A stretch of DNA of 64,000 bases from Marsupella aquatica (taxonomy: Eukaryota; Marchantiophyta). The DNA lies in assembly GCA_973895155.1 (NCBI GenBank), contig OZ316899.1, forward strand, positions 13,020,001-13,084,000, written 5' to 3'. A program made the position numbers and the translations under genes. How positions within the stretch are numbered: position 1 is the first letter of the stretch; every line of letters begins with the position of its first letter. Under the pieces are notes generated by a model. It saw only the letters and a list, made by a program, of their open reading frames with translations, searched no databases and was not told the DNA's origin. Positions 33,940 to 46,000 of the stretch are shown here, in pieces.

Positions 33940-34908
33940 GAGGACCAAGATTAGTGAAGGACCCAGATGGGAATCCAAATTTAAATTAGAGGTCCCAAGT
34001 AATCCACATACAATGAACATGATATCTGACATTGACAAGGAATAATCCAATGCTCCTTGCAAATGGCAATAAACAAGCCCAAGTCTCTTTTAAACAACAT
34101 TGGCTTAAGTTGCAATGTTAGGAATACGCCGACCAACTAGATTAAGCGTAATATTCAGCATTAACCCCATGCAACGTTGTCGCGGGGACTAGAAGTTAGG
34201 GGCTCCTTGGGTAAACTGCGCGTTTTTGGCTGAGACTGGAACAGGCAACAAACACTTTTTGGAGCAAACTCTCACTCCTTAATTTTTTTACTTTTCTCTC
34301 AATGGTTATAATGGATGCCCTCAAGTAGGCCTGCTTGCAAGAATCTGGTAGTTGACCCTATGGTGGGCCGCTACCTCTAACTTGTCAAGCTCAACCCCTC
34401 GAGTGGTTATCTAATCAAAACTGATGGAAAAACCCTCCTCCTTAGCTCACAAAACCTCCAAAACTGACTAGCTACTTGATTAGTCGCCTTCTAGCTCATA
34501 AGAAACTTGGGCCTAGACCAACGAGACTTGATGCTCGAAGGACCAAGACTCAAAGCTCAAAGCTAACACCAAATCCAAACCAAATCCTCTTAGACTCCAA
34601 AATCTCCTTGATCAATCTCAACAAACGATCACCCGCAGCGAGCAACAAACAACGGGACAACAGACCAATAGCCAAACCAACAAAACCACAATGAGCTGCA
34701 ACTCAAGCCTTAAGTAGCTTCCAAAAACACCTTTCTCGCCCCAGCCAGCTACCACCAGCGAGGCTCACCCAAACACCAAACCTGGCAACAATGAGTCACC
34801 CAAACATCAAGCCTGATCTCATCCAAACGAGCAACCTGCCCGAGTTAGCATTCCCGCGACTGATCAACGATGGCTTGCCCATCAGCCACTATAAAGGGAC
34901 ATTCCTTT

Positions 34909-34948
34909 GCCAAAATGTTTTGGCACAACATCCTCCCCTAGAAAACCT
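34909..34948 (-). other. Possible LTR / polypurine junction of a minus-strand retroelement
   Basis: On the minus strand TTCTAGGGGAGGA runs into TGTTGTGCCAAAAC, the form of a polypurine tract followed by an LTR start. A perfect palindrome GCCAAAATGTTTTGGC lies at 34909-34924. The coding relic at 35019-35600 on the same strand ends just upstream, which supports a 3' LTR to the left of 34930. Its other end was not found. Confidence 0.4.
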
Positions 34949-35018
34949 GAGTAGCCTCTGGTCTACTCCAATCCATCAGATTTCTTCTAAGTCAAAAATC
35001 AGAACTTGAACCATGTGC

Positions 35019-35600
35019 TTAGACCACTTTCTCCTCAAGACACTGAAAACCAAAGCCTTCACACTCAGCCTTAGGCATTCCACTTTCAAGAAACTCAAAG
35101 TCTAACTCATCAGAATCCGTATCAGTCTCTTCCCTTTCAAAACTCAAGCCCATTGGATGCGCATGGACCAGCACCTCATCTTCAAATTCACTCAAGTTAG
35201 AACTTGAGTCCATCCCTTTCTTGGTTCTCCTCTAGAAGATCTTCACTCTCTTCCCTGTGTAAGGTACTTGGTGAATGGTTCCATCCAGCTCTCAAATAGT
35301 ATAGGTCTATTTGAATAAACAGCAACCACCACATACGGACCTTGCCACCTTTGAGCAAACTTGTTTTGGCTCAAGTGTTGCTTGTCCAACTTTCTCTTGT
35401 AAATCAGAACCCAATCCCCTTCCTTAATCAAGATAGGCCTCAACCAATGAGTCCTGTCAAACCTGGCCTTGTTCCTTAGCCTTGCCATCTTCATTATCAT
35501 GTTTCAAAATGCTACCTATTCCACCTCAGTAAGTAGCCCATCTGAACCGATCCTAAGCCTTGACAAACTCTCTTGAGTAAACTTATGCCCTATCTTGCTT
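35019..35600 (-). pseudogene. pol: Integrase C-terminal fragment of another gypsy element
   Basis: Reads ARLRNKARFDRTHWLRP, LIKEGDWVLIYKRKLD and FAQRWQGPYVVVAVYS, the typical post-core integrase module of plant and algal gypsy elements, then WMEPFTKYLTQGRE and an acidic tail of about 65 residues. Its 5' side is cut at 35611 by an LTR fragment of the copy A/B family. Confidence 0.72.
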
Positions 35601-35610
35601 GATCAATAAT

Positions 35611-35757
35611 TGTGACTCCGCCTGCACAATGGTAATGAGTAACCCGGCCTAATCCGTGCTAAGCATGTACAAAGTGGAATTAGTAGTCCATAGTTATTAG
35701 CGTAGCAACACAAAATTAGTTAGTAATGATGAATAGAACAAGTTTAGTCAATAAAGA
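35611..35757 (+). repeat. LTR fragment of the gypsy A/B family (first 147 bp)
   Basis: TGTGACTCCGCC, then GGTAATGAGTAACCCGGCC through TTTAGTCAATAAAGAG, closely matching 30114-30270 in the copy B 3' LTR. Homology stops near 35757. Confidence 0.75.
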
Positions 35758-36632
35758 GTGTCGTCGGGGTGGAGCACAGGGGAGCAGCAAACCCAAGTCA
35801 GGATTATGCTTCCAAACTAGTCTTCTCCCTTGATGAGTGCTGTGTTAGGCTCGGGATGAGCAAATAGACCTTTGTAACTACTTAACAATCCTCTTTCGAG
35901 GGAACCCTTCTACAGCCCTGGGTTATCAGGCTTTGCACCAATATGAACTGAACACCACTACAACTCTTCTACTACTACTACTGCGTGGAAAGCCCCTTGG
36001 ATATTCAAGAGACCTATACACCACTGATCAAAAAGGGGCACCAAGTTACGGACTAATTTTCTAAAGGCATGACTATGCATAGTTCTTGTGATCCTAACTT
36101 TCGATTTTGGCATCCTAGCTATAGGCTTTCGCACCTGACGTCCTATCATGATTGTATCCGGACCAAGTATAGGGCTTGGAGTTTGGTCTAGGCTTAGCTT
36201 GGACGTCCACTCAGAGTGCTCTACTTTGTCCGAACCTCCCCCGAGCACACCTTCTCCTATTCTGACCACGAGGTCACAAGATGGTACTCATTAGCGGAGG
36301 TGAACCCTTTTGACTACGTCCGAACCATCCGGGAGATAGGAAAAAGGGGACACTACCTCTTTTCCCTTATCCACCCCCAAATGGTGCGTATGCCGCCAGA
36401 TCAATGTATAAAAGGCCTTTGTCCTATGAATTATTCCATGGGACAGAGATGCGAGGTGGTGCGTAGGGGTTAATTTCCAGCTAGACTCCTCGACTAACCT
36501 CACCATTGGGGCTCTTCGTCTTTACTCTTATCGTAGGCAAGACACCTAGTCATTAAGAACAACTGAGCTCGTCCGCTCTTGACGCTGGTCCGGATAGACT
36601 ACAATACAGGGGAAAACCTCCTCCTATTGTCA
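35758..36632. other. Gene-poor stretch
   Basis: No supported gene. Short frames on both strands overlap and carry no motif I recognise; probably decayed retroelement sequence. Confidence 0.4.
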
Positions 36633-38172
36633 CTATTGTGAGCATCCAAACCTGACTTCCTCAACAACATTCTCTACTGCAAATTCAATAAAGATTGACT
36701 TATCAGAATGGGAAAAGAGCATTACACACCAACGTGATTCTGCTTGCAAGAATGTGTACCATATAATTGAACAATGCTCTCCCCCTGCCCACGACAGTCC
36801 AGGGTTTAAATACTTTACAATTTGTCCTAAGAATGGGGCAATGGCCACCATCGCTCTACCAAGCAATGCTTTAATTACCTAACCTAATTCTATTTGCCGC
36901 TCTTTCACTCCTTTGGCACAATAGGCGGCCGCCTTATTTCTCTTTCATGGGCGGCCTCCCACGTGGCTACCTCCGGATCCCTTGCTGCCATTGCCGTAAT
37001 CCGGCGGCAAGTCCAGCGCTGTCGTTGGAGCTCATTCCGCTATCTCAAGCGTCATTCCTCTTGTTCCCCCAATGTCTCACCTGCAACTACCCACCAATTG
37101 TGGTATTCTTTGTAAGTGTTAGGACCCCATTTGTCCTCAAGCTCAATTTTGTCATCCACGGTGTCAGGATTGGGTTGGTATACCATGAGGTACGCTCGAG
37201 TTGGTGGTCCTCCGCGTCTAATTATGGGGTCCTCCCCCTTCAAGGACTTGACGCTTATTAACAAATTGTACATCCGCACGGCTACTGGCCCCGCCCAGCT
37301 AAACAGCTTCCACATAATCATCCCTTTACATTTCATCTTGCCATTAAGATCTACGTTGACTTTGCCTGCTTGTCCGGATCGATCCACTACCTCAATTAAA
37401 GAGCGCGCAAAATAGTACCACCGAAAGTAGCAGGGGTCTGCAAGCCAACGCTCGAAAGGATATTGATTTGTAAGGGTATTTATCCACCGCCGGAGTTGAG
37501 CCAAAAGACTTAATGGTGGGTCAGCCTTGTGCTAGGGCAGTCGCATCCTAACCCGGGGATCATGCTGCCATATTGAATGATATACAGCTATAGGGTTAGT
37601 CTTGATGTGTAGACCAAAGTAACTCGTCATCATCTACAAGTTCCCGGAAGAATTGGTGTGGTGTCCAGAAGATTGCAGGTCCAAAGTAATTTCCTAATCT
37701 ATAATTATGTACACTTGCCTCTAACCATCTAATTACATTCTCCGTAGGGGTCACCCTTTCCCAAAAGGATGTCTTTTCCCAAACACCCAGACTCAAATCA
37801 ATTAGATTGAAGGGAAGCTCGTCGGTTCAGATAGTGTCCCTTGCACAAGCCACTGCAGTTGGATCTCTACCTAGTGAATAAAAATGAGTCATGGCAAGAT
37901 GACTGAATTGGGGTAGGACGGGGAGGTCTACAAAGCTCATCCACTCATTGGATACTATAAAATGGGAGGTGTAGTAAGGATTAAAAATCACACTCGTCCC
38001 ATCTCTCTCTTTGTTGTGCCATCTGGCCGTTTGGAGAAAAGTAACTAGGCGGGGCAGAGTATACTTTCCACAGTTGGTGTGGATTTCTCTCGCCGCCCAG
38101 GACTTCATCACTACTTCTACTAAATCAAAGACTATCCTATGTACTGCTAAACTATAGAACCAATGGATTTTC
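36633..38172 (-). pseudogene. Unidentified minus-strand coding relic, left of element I
   Basis: Several protein-like blocks on one strand: YLAQKIHWFYSLAVHRIVFD, CGKYTLPRLVTFLQTARWH and SLGVWEKTSFWERVTPTEN (37596-38172); and WINTLTNQYPFERWLADPCY, KCKGMIMWKLFSWAGPVAVR and KIELEDKWGPNTYKEYHNWW (37052-37504). They are separated by stops and shifts. The frame is open right up to the left end of element I (38190). The strand agrees with the relic at 48581-51246, so the two may be one gene split by element I. Family unknown. Confidence 0.45.
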
Positions 38173-38190
38173 TGCGCGAGGTATTCTATT

Positions 38191-38204
38191 GTGCGAGCAA
38201 ACAG
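38191..38204 (+). repeat. Left terminal inverted repeat, element I
   Basis: GTGCGAGCAAACAG; the exact reverse complement is at 48560-48573. It is followed by TTTTGCTAGCGAG. Confidence 0.7.
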
Positions 38205-38211
38205 GAGTTTT

Positions 38212-38237
38212 GCTAGCGAGGACAGAAGGCTAGCGAG
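38212..38237 (+). repeat. Two palindrome half-sites near the left end of element I
   Basis: GCTAGCGAG at 38212-38220 and again at 38229-38237, in direct orientation. This is one arm of the 18-bp palindrome, doubled. Confidence 0.6.
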
Positions 38238-38508
38238 GCAAGTTTGTGCGTAACTTCAGGGTAGTTCAGGCGGATTCCCAAGTAAGATTGTTGATATATA
38301 TTGTGAAACAGTTACGGAAAACGAAAATGCAAAAACTTAAATATTCACAAATGCAAAAATCGAGATCTTCACTACACTGAACTGAATGAAAAGGCATCAT
38401 CACAATGAACAAAACCAGGTCAAAAAACCTTTCACAATCCATCTTTAATAAAACTTTGGTATGACAAATATCTTCTGGAATGAGATTGCATCTGAAATTG
38501 ACCATGAG

Positions 38509-41500
38509 TCATTGAGAATCCTCTGATTCCCAATCATCTGAGGAATTACTAGGATCGCTACTCGACTCCCTATCAGTCTCCTCAGCCGAATCGTCAACAT
38601 ACTGTGCTACAATCCCAGCCTCATCATCTATGAACTGAGGGCAGTAAAGGGCTTTCCAAACACCCCTCACTGACCGCAGACCTTTCCCCTCCCAAGTCAA
38701 AACGACGGGCGCTTCATCAACCTCCTTTGCAGTCTTTTCAACATAGCATGGAAGCGCAAATCCCTTCTCAGGGGTCACAAGAAAATGATCCTTGATTTCT
38801 TTCTGAAGGCGGAATCTCTCCTCTGAAAACCAATCCGAACGCCTATCACTGAAGAAATCACCAGAATCGGATCAATACTACACATCCGAAAATTCTACAA
38901 ACAAAAGAAAAACACCAAATAGGGAGTTCTACATCAAAGGCCAAGTGCTTTACTCCAGGTCAAATTCATCCTTCTCGTCTGAAGGTCCTCCCTGATCATC
39001 TCCTAGGATGGTGAACTCATCATCCGACCCTTCATCATTGGGATCATCGTTTTTCGGGTCTGCGGCCCCTTTCAACTTCTGGGCATGTCTATCCAACACA
39101 TTTGCCAAAGTTTTTTGCGCACACAGATGAAGAATGTCTCGATCTTCAACATCCACAACAAATCTCCCAGCATATTCCCCAGCGGAAAAAGCACTTCCAT
39201 CTCCAACAGTCCAGTCAATGACAATGTCCTTTGGCAAAGTAAGGATCTCCATTATGGCTTGCATGAACCCAACTGACAATCTATTGGAACCTATGAAAGC
39301 CGCCTTGGGACTGGGATCAGTTTTTGGGTAGCAAACACTCAACATCAATTTATGGCGGGCATCCTCAGAGGAAGTCATTGGAACATATCCTGTATGTTTC
39401 GGGACTTTTGCTGAGAATTCCACCTTGTAGAAGACATCCATAATGAGAGTAACCACCTGAATTGAAAACGAGAATATGTCAGAAATGGGCACTTTTGGTT
39501 AGCGAGCTTGCTAGCAAAAATTGCACAAAAATATTGAGTATATCTTACCTCGATGTCCATATCTGCCTGATACAAAGGAGATGAAAGCAAAACCGAATAC
39601 TGTCGGACATGTTTAAATTTGTTCTTTTGCTCAACGGCAGAAAATTTTGTCTCATATGGTTATAGTCAGAGCTGTGAAGAACTGCGACATAACCATCATC
39701 GGCAAGCATCGGACGCATGACTCCAAAGAAATAATATGGTAATTTCTCACTCCAAACATTCCACTTCAGGACCTCCCGGTCTGTGATGCTCCAGGGAGGT
39801 CTTACTTTCCTCTGGCTAATTGAGTTTGCAGTTTCCGTGAGATTGCTCTTTGCCAAGAAATGCCTCTCACCATCCTTCTTAAGACCACACATTCGTGCTA
39901 CTCCTTGCGCGACGCATGCTTCCTCCTCATCCGAGTCGGAGAGAATTTGGACATTGCGCTTCCTCTTTAAACGCTTGATTGAACCCAGGTCCACAACAGA
40001 TTTTGTTGTGACCTCAACATCAGGAGACTTGGGTTCTTCTCCATCATCCGCCCCACTCTTCAAACTCCCAGAGGCTGCAGCCTTTCTCTTCTCTGAAAAA
40101 CATGTTAATGTCAGATAGGTGACTGAGACAAAATTACTCCAAATGAGGTATGAAAAAAAGAGGAGAAAAATACTTACTTTGCTTCCCAGACAAGACTGAT
40201 CCATCTTTGGACGTGTCCTTCACCGGCACCTTGCGAGGTCTCCTCGATCTACTCCGGTCGACAATGGCAGCTACACCAAGAACAGCTTTCTCCATTGCCT
40301 CACATCCGCCAGCCTTGGCTTCTGCAGGAGCTAATTTGGACTCTGTAATGTACGACTCTGGTATCAAGCCTCGATTTATCATATGAAATGCTGCCTTCTC
40401 TATTGTGTCAAATGTCACTGCCCATTTGTCTGATTCTAAATACCATGGACAGTGAAGGACTTCCCACTCACTCATCTTTCTTGGAGCCTCCACTCCCTCA
40501 CATGGGTACATCGAGTACTCTCCATATTTAATGGAGGTTGGATCCTCTTTCACTCCTGCTATCCAAGGCGAGAAGCAAGCAGGATAGGACCACCAATATG
40601 TTTTGTCAGCAACTTCTCTATCCACAAAAAATGATACGTATATCTCTCCGCCCTCCTCCAAAAAAGTGAGATGTCAATCTTCTCACCCGACTTTGGTGGC
40701 CAAATCTGTCTGAAAAAATGAGATTTCACTCTAGTTTGGAAATCTTCAAAGTCCTCCTCTATGTCAAGGATCAGCGATGGCTTTGTCTTCTCAGAGGAAG
40801 TAAGGATCCTTGCATTTGGGACAGTTGGGATCATCTCTAAAATAATCTAAAAAATGAGCGAAGAACAAATTGACTCAACCTGCTCCCAGACAGCCCATCG
40901 GTGAAGCCAAAGTTTTGTTTCGCTGTCCGAGAATTGACCAGGGTGGAAGTACTTCTTGCGAAGCTCAGGTCTGCATTGTGCCTCGAGCAGTACACATCTG
41001 AGCTGCGGAGTCAACAACGAGACACCCGTAAATAGCCTCGCACGATCGAGACCACATGACACATTACCCCTTCCTTTATCGTCTGTTCGTTGGGCCTCCT
41101 TCCTCTCATGTTCGCAGTAGTTGTGCATCTCAACACACTTCTGGAAAAAGTCACCAAACTCAGGATTCAGGAGAGGTCCAATCTTTGGCACCTTCACATT
41201 CCAATCTGCTAGTTGCTCCTTCATCATGTCTTTCACTGCCATGTCTTGCGCAGCTTTTGAAAGAGGTTCTCCTTGCGCTTCTTTCAACTGGAACTTCTTC
41301 TTCAAATCTTCCGTCTGCGCTGCAATATTAGCAGCAGACAGAATGTACATGCAGGCATCGAGTGTCATGTTCTTCGAATACCAAGCTGGTTTCCTAATAT
41401 TTTCCATCTTCTGCTGGAAAAGTTTGTAGTTGTCTGCATCGATGATATCTTTGTATACAGAAAGGTCATTACTAAGCACCTTCTGGACTCTCTGTGCTTC

Positions 41501-42396
41501 AAGGACCCAAGAATTCTCAACGTGACATTGAGTCAACCTGAACAAAAGAAACAGGTCAGCAAGATCGCTAACAAGAGGAATTGAAAGAATTTTATATACA
41601 ATTCAGAGCTTGAAGGAAAAGAAACAAACCTATTCAGCGCATGCATCGTCGACTCAATCTGAACAAATGAGTTCTTGTCACCCTTGAAAATTCGGCAAAC
41701 AACTCGAGGATGATATTTGACATCATGGGGATTCTTGTCCGCAAGCTGCATCCATGAGTACAGACGATGATTTCCATTGAAAACACATAACATTTTGTCT
41801 TTCAAAATTTTGAAAGCTTCGTGAGAATCACATTCCCTCTCAAATTCTTCATTCTGAAGAATCCACATGTCATCCCACGACTCCCGAATCACATCCTCGC
41901 ACATCTGGACAAGGCCATCTTTGCCGATCATTTGGACGTAAAATCGAGGCGCATCTTCGATGTATCCCTGCATCCGGAATTCATTCTTGAGTGTCTCGAT
42001 CGTAGTCGAGTTTGTTTGCAAGGACCGAACGATCTGCATGTTTCGCATTCTGCAAAGGGGAATCCTCGGAGGAGCGAGGGGGAATCCAAATTTGTCATTT
42101 CCAAAAGGGAAAAGACGGCGATTGATGACAATAGAATAGGGTTCTGAAGCTCTAGGTTGAAACGTAGGATTCACAACATCTACTTGGTTCACCATCTTGG
42201 GCCTCCTCGGTGTTTTCAATCCCGCTTGGAGCGCCTTCTTGTTCACTGTAGACCTTGTCTCCCTTCGGATTGACTCGACTGACTTGAACGATCCTATTGA
42301 TGACAAGCTCTTGGGTGAAGACAATGGCTCCATCAGCGGGTCCGTGAAGTGATAAGGGTATGAACAGGTCAAGGTCGAGGGCGACACGCTTTGCAA
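38509..42396 (-). CDS. ParB-like / beta-class amino-methyltransferase-like protein of element I
   Basis: About 1,160 residues. Exons (minus strand): 42396-41630, 41537-40880 and onward to 40178, 40092-39549, 39456-38954, 38848-38509. Introns at 41538-41629, 40093-40177, 39457-39548 and 38849-38953 have GT/AG ends and keep frame; an in-frame TAG lies at 40847. ParB/sulfiredoxin-like region at about residues 112-240: RMRNMQIVRSLQTN, then VFNGNHRLYSWMQLA (the GxxR box), then a VVCRIFKG strand. Methyltransferase signature at 39135-39225: DIVIDWTVGDGSAFSAGEYA then GRFVVDVEDRD, preceded by RLSVGFMQAIMEIL. This matches the C-terminal SAM site of beta-class N4-cytosine/N6-adenine enzymes (D-x-F-x-GSGT ... 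GR-x-x-G-x-E). A PPW (RKVRPPWSI, about 39790) followed by MRPMLADDGYVAVL may be the catalytic motif, but the usual D/N/S before PP is R. Frame slips near 40665 and 39680 are lesions or missed introns. Confidence 0.65.
39498..39515. repeat. Palindrome I site in methyltransferase intron
   Basis: GTTAGCGAGCTTGCTAGC inside the 92-bp intron 39457-39548. Confidence 0.75.
41555..41572. repeat. Palindrome I site in first ParB-methyltransferase intron
   Basis: GTCAGCAAGATCGCTAAC, a degenerate site inside the intron 41538-41629. Confidence 0.62.
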
Positions 42397-42719
42397 ACAT
42401 AAAGAAACCCGAGAATCGATCTTCCAATCAAAGACAGAATCGTACCCTCATCTGTTGCTTTCACCTGAATGCAGTGCCCGGTCGTGAAAAGAGATACAGA
42501 TATTCTGTACAACTCTCCTCGCAATCATTTTTCAGACACCGTCAGGTATACATGTACTTCCAGAAATATGAACCACCAAACTCACGACTGAAAGAAAAGT
42601 ATCTAATGACAAAGAGACAGGTGTCCGGTAATGTACCGTACCGTTGACATATAGGTACCCGTTGACAAATTCCAACGGATATAAACGGTCATAATGGTCT
42701 CTTATCAGAAACTACTTTT

Positions 42720-42737
42720 GCTAGCGACATCGCTAGC
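42720..42737. repeat. Palindrome I site (perfect) in divergent promoter
   Basis: GCTAGCGACATCGCTAGC: arms GCTAGCGA / TCGCTAGC around CA, flanked by TTTT and AAAA. Confidence 0.88.
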
Positions 42738-42814
42738 CAAAAATTGATCACTAAATCTATGAACTAGTGAAGGGTGTTTTGTAAGGTTTTGAACCATTTT
42801 ACTTAGATCATTGA

Positions 42815-42832
42815 GCTAGCGATCTCGCTAGC
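42815..42832. repeat. Palindrome I site (perfect) in divergent promoter
   Basis: GCTAGCGATCTCGCTAGC: same arms around TC. Confidence 0.88.
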
Positions 42833-43009
42833 TTTATCATTCCGTAAATAGTGTCATATAAGACAAAATAACAGTCAGATAACGGGAATAAGAGGCATTT
42901 ATTAAATAAATACGTTGAGTCCAACACCTACACAAGCACGTTTCCTCATATGTATTTGGAGAAAGAAGAGAGCGAAGTATCTCACATTTGAGGATTGTTG
43001 TAGACTATA

Positions 43010-46000
43010 ATGTCCAAAACTGTCAGCATGTCTTCATTGGGATTGAAGGTTGTGATCGAGAGAAAGACTACGGGTGATGTTGTTGTTCTGGATGTTCCGA
43101 AGAATACTATTATCTCTGTCAAGGAGTCTTTTCTCTCGTCGAGGTTTGGGCTTTTGAAAGATGATTTCATCTGGAAGTTGTTCGCCCTTTACTCTCGGAA
43201 TGGATCCAGAAGTCACGAGGTGTCGGATAATGGTTCAGGAATATTGCCAGAGAGAGCTTGGGACCTGAAGTGTGGTTCAGCTATGGAGCTAGTCTCATGT
43301 AAGGATGACATTGCACATATCAATGTTTCCGATCCAGAATCCCCGACTCGCCCGTCACCGACAGTACCAGATATTATCGACATCTCCCTTGAGAGTGTGG
43401 GTCGGGATCTCTCTTCTGTGTCGACAAAGTCTTCTGAGAAAGCCATTTTTGAAGCAGTGAGTCAATACAAGTTTCAATCTCAGCCAGTTCTTTATCGAGT
43501 TAGTGCATATGATGCCTTCCTCAATATTACTGGGTCAAGCGAGTTGGCAAATTTCCGCAGGGGAAACAATTGGAAGGAGATTCAAGTGCAGACTTTGCCC
43601 ACTTCATACAACGGAAACTGCGTTTTTGAGCTTCCTCCGGTTGAAGGTCAATTTCGTCAAGGATATGGTCTTCAGGACATGGATAGGGATAATGACGGCT
43701 ACCCATGGACAAGACTTCTCACAACTTCAGCTAATCTCAAACCTCGCAATCACTGGTCTGTGTCAAAAGTCAGATGTGCCGGTGTACTTGAATGTCAAAA
43801 TCTGGTCTGTAGAAAGTTGAAGCACACCGGTTCAAAAAATGACTCTTCCTTCCGAGGAAAGGGACAATTTACTGAGCCGTTTCATCTTGGTGAGCTTGTG
43901 GAGGAAGGAGGGTTGGTGTGCGGATTTTGTGAGGAGAGGCCTCTCTGCATCCGTGAATGTCCGGCTAAACTTTTGTACGTCTATCCTAAGCCATCTCTTG
44001 AGTCAAATGTTGCAAAACATATGTCTCGATTGGCTATTCACATGGGTTTCCATGACCACGTTGTTTGGAAAGGGAAATCTCGATTGGCAAAAAAGCAGGC
44101 GGAGGTGATAGTTTCTGGTGTTCATAAAGCAAATCCCGTGTGTACGCCAGGGCGTGTTCTTAACAAGTCTATAGGAAACCTGGTTTCTCTTTTGCATCCA
44201 GAGTCTTCTTCAGAACTATCAAAAGAAGAAGAGAGAGAGATATGGGAATCGATGAAGGTTGTGTCCACTGTTGAGAAATTCCAGGCCATATTCCGGAGCG
44301 TGAAAATGGATAACCCAACAAAAGGTGAGTTGGATTCTCTTTGTGAGATGCAAGCACGGAACAATTTTCCTTACGTTCAGAGGTACCTTTTCCCTGGCCA
44401 GGGGAGCAAGACCGATAGGGCTCATGTCTTCAAAATGAGTACAAATGGCCCAGGTTCTGGTGTCGATATTCTCAGGCAGATGAAGAGTGGAGGTGAGCTG
44501 GAAGGAGCATGGGTCAGTTCTGATGTAATGCGGAGAATAAGCACTGGGTGGCTGACTTTCAGCGCCCATGTGTACAACCATAATTACAGGTCCCTTTGTA
44601 CCATCTTCACTTGTGAGCTCCGTGCGGAGGACTCCTTATCTCTTGAAACCGCATGGAGATATATGATTGAAGTTGCCTCTGATCATGACGTGCATGACCC
44701 ACTCATTGGAGGATTTATTGCCGATAATGCCGAGGCTGGATGGATCGCCATTCAGAATGTTTTTTTTTGAGGTGTCCGTCACCCACAGAAGGAGCACAGT
44801 GACGCCTTTCACTTTGCTCAATCTCTTCGTCGTCACACATTGGAGGGTATTCGGGAAGATCACCATCGAGAGCACTATAAACTGTGGGAAAGGCTGAGAA
44901 TAGCACCAACATATGTTCAGGCCTACCGTGTTGCTGACGAAATCCATCGTTGGTGGAAGGAAGGAAACTGCTATGCTGGGAAATTGAAATCTCTCCAAGG
45001 ATGGTTATCTTGGTGGGTCGTGAGGTGGAGGCAGTGGGGGAACTTCATCCGCGTTGTAAGTGTCCAATTTCATTTCTATTTGACGTCATTGTTTTTGCTA
45101 GCGACCTCGCTAGCATATCAGGTCTGACTGTGGACTACTTTTTTGCAGACACAAACCGCAATGGAGTCAGCCTTGATGCCAAATTGTACTGGAGCGGAAT
45201 CAGTCCATGCATCCATGAGATCCTGCCAAATGAAGAAATTAGTGGGATTGATTGAAGCATGTGAGGTGGACCAGAATCGTGCTGCGGGGCAAATTGTTGC
45301 TTTTACTGCCTACAGTGAAGGTGTTCACAGAGGCCAGGGGCCGACCATTTTTGAATTAGCATATAGGAACGCCGATGCTATGGGATCCATGGATGCTTAC
45401 GAAAAGGCAGCAAATCTTTTGCTTGAGTCTTCAGCTAAGTATGAATTCTATAAAACAGTTCCATTACATGGTGATCTCCGAACAACATCCACAAAGAGGA
45501 AAGGGAAAGCTTCAGCTGTAATCCATGAGAATGACTCCCACAGACATGACAAGGTGTCACGCACAACAGCTTCTCCTTCAGGACTAAAAAGGCGTAATCT
45601 CTATCCTGAATTTTGCTTCGTCAATGTTTCAGAGAATTTTGCGGACCCAGAAATAGCAAATAATACAACTTCGGCAACCCCTGTCGGAGGTTGTTCTGCT
45701 GGAGTTATCCATATTTCAGATGATGATGGTGATGATGCAAGTCGTAATGTCAATGATACCGAGAAGATGGGGACTCAACCTTCGTGTGATGTCGAAGATG
45801 ACCATCGGGATGCCCCCCAAAGGATCCCTTCCATCCGAGAGGTTGATGTTCCTTATGGGACCTGGCATCTCAGGCGGAGCGGTAGAGGTGCTGGACCTGT
45901 TTGCAACGGGTCGGTTGACCGAAGCATTTTTGGAAGAGATGAATGTAGAAATCTCATCAAGGAGACTGGATGTAAGTCCGCGCAAGGGGGAATTGTTGGA

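Larger units (their letters stand above)
42397..43009. promoter_or_regulatory. Divergent promoter region of element I
   Basis: 613 bp between the two divergent genes with no coding. It holds two perfect palindrome I sites (42720-42737, 42815-42832) and a direct pair GTACCGTTGACAT (42638) / GTACCCGTTGACA (42655). The placement suggests shared control of both genes by a factor binding the palindromes. Confidence 0.6.

Noticed and set aside
34476-35009. Short plus-strand frames (72 codons each)
   Set aside because: No motif, no splice context, and overlapping the likely LTR of a minus-strand retroelement.
40847-40879. A 33-bp intron in the ParB-methyltransferase gene
   Set aside because: GT and AG are present and would skip the TAG, but 33 bp is far below the 85-105 bp of the other introns. 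I treat the TAG as a lesion or unresolved splice.
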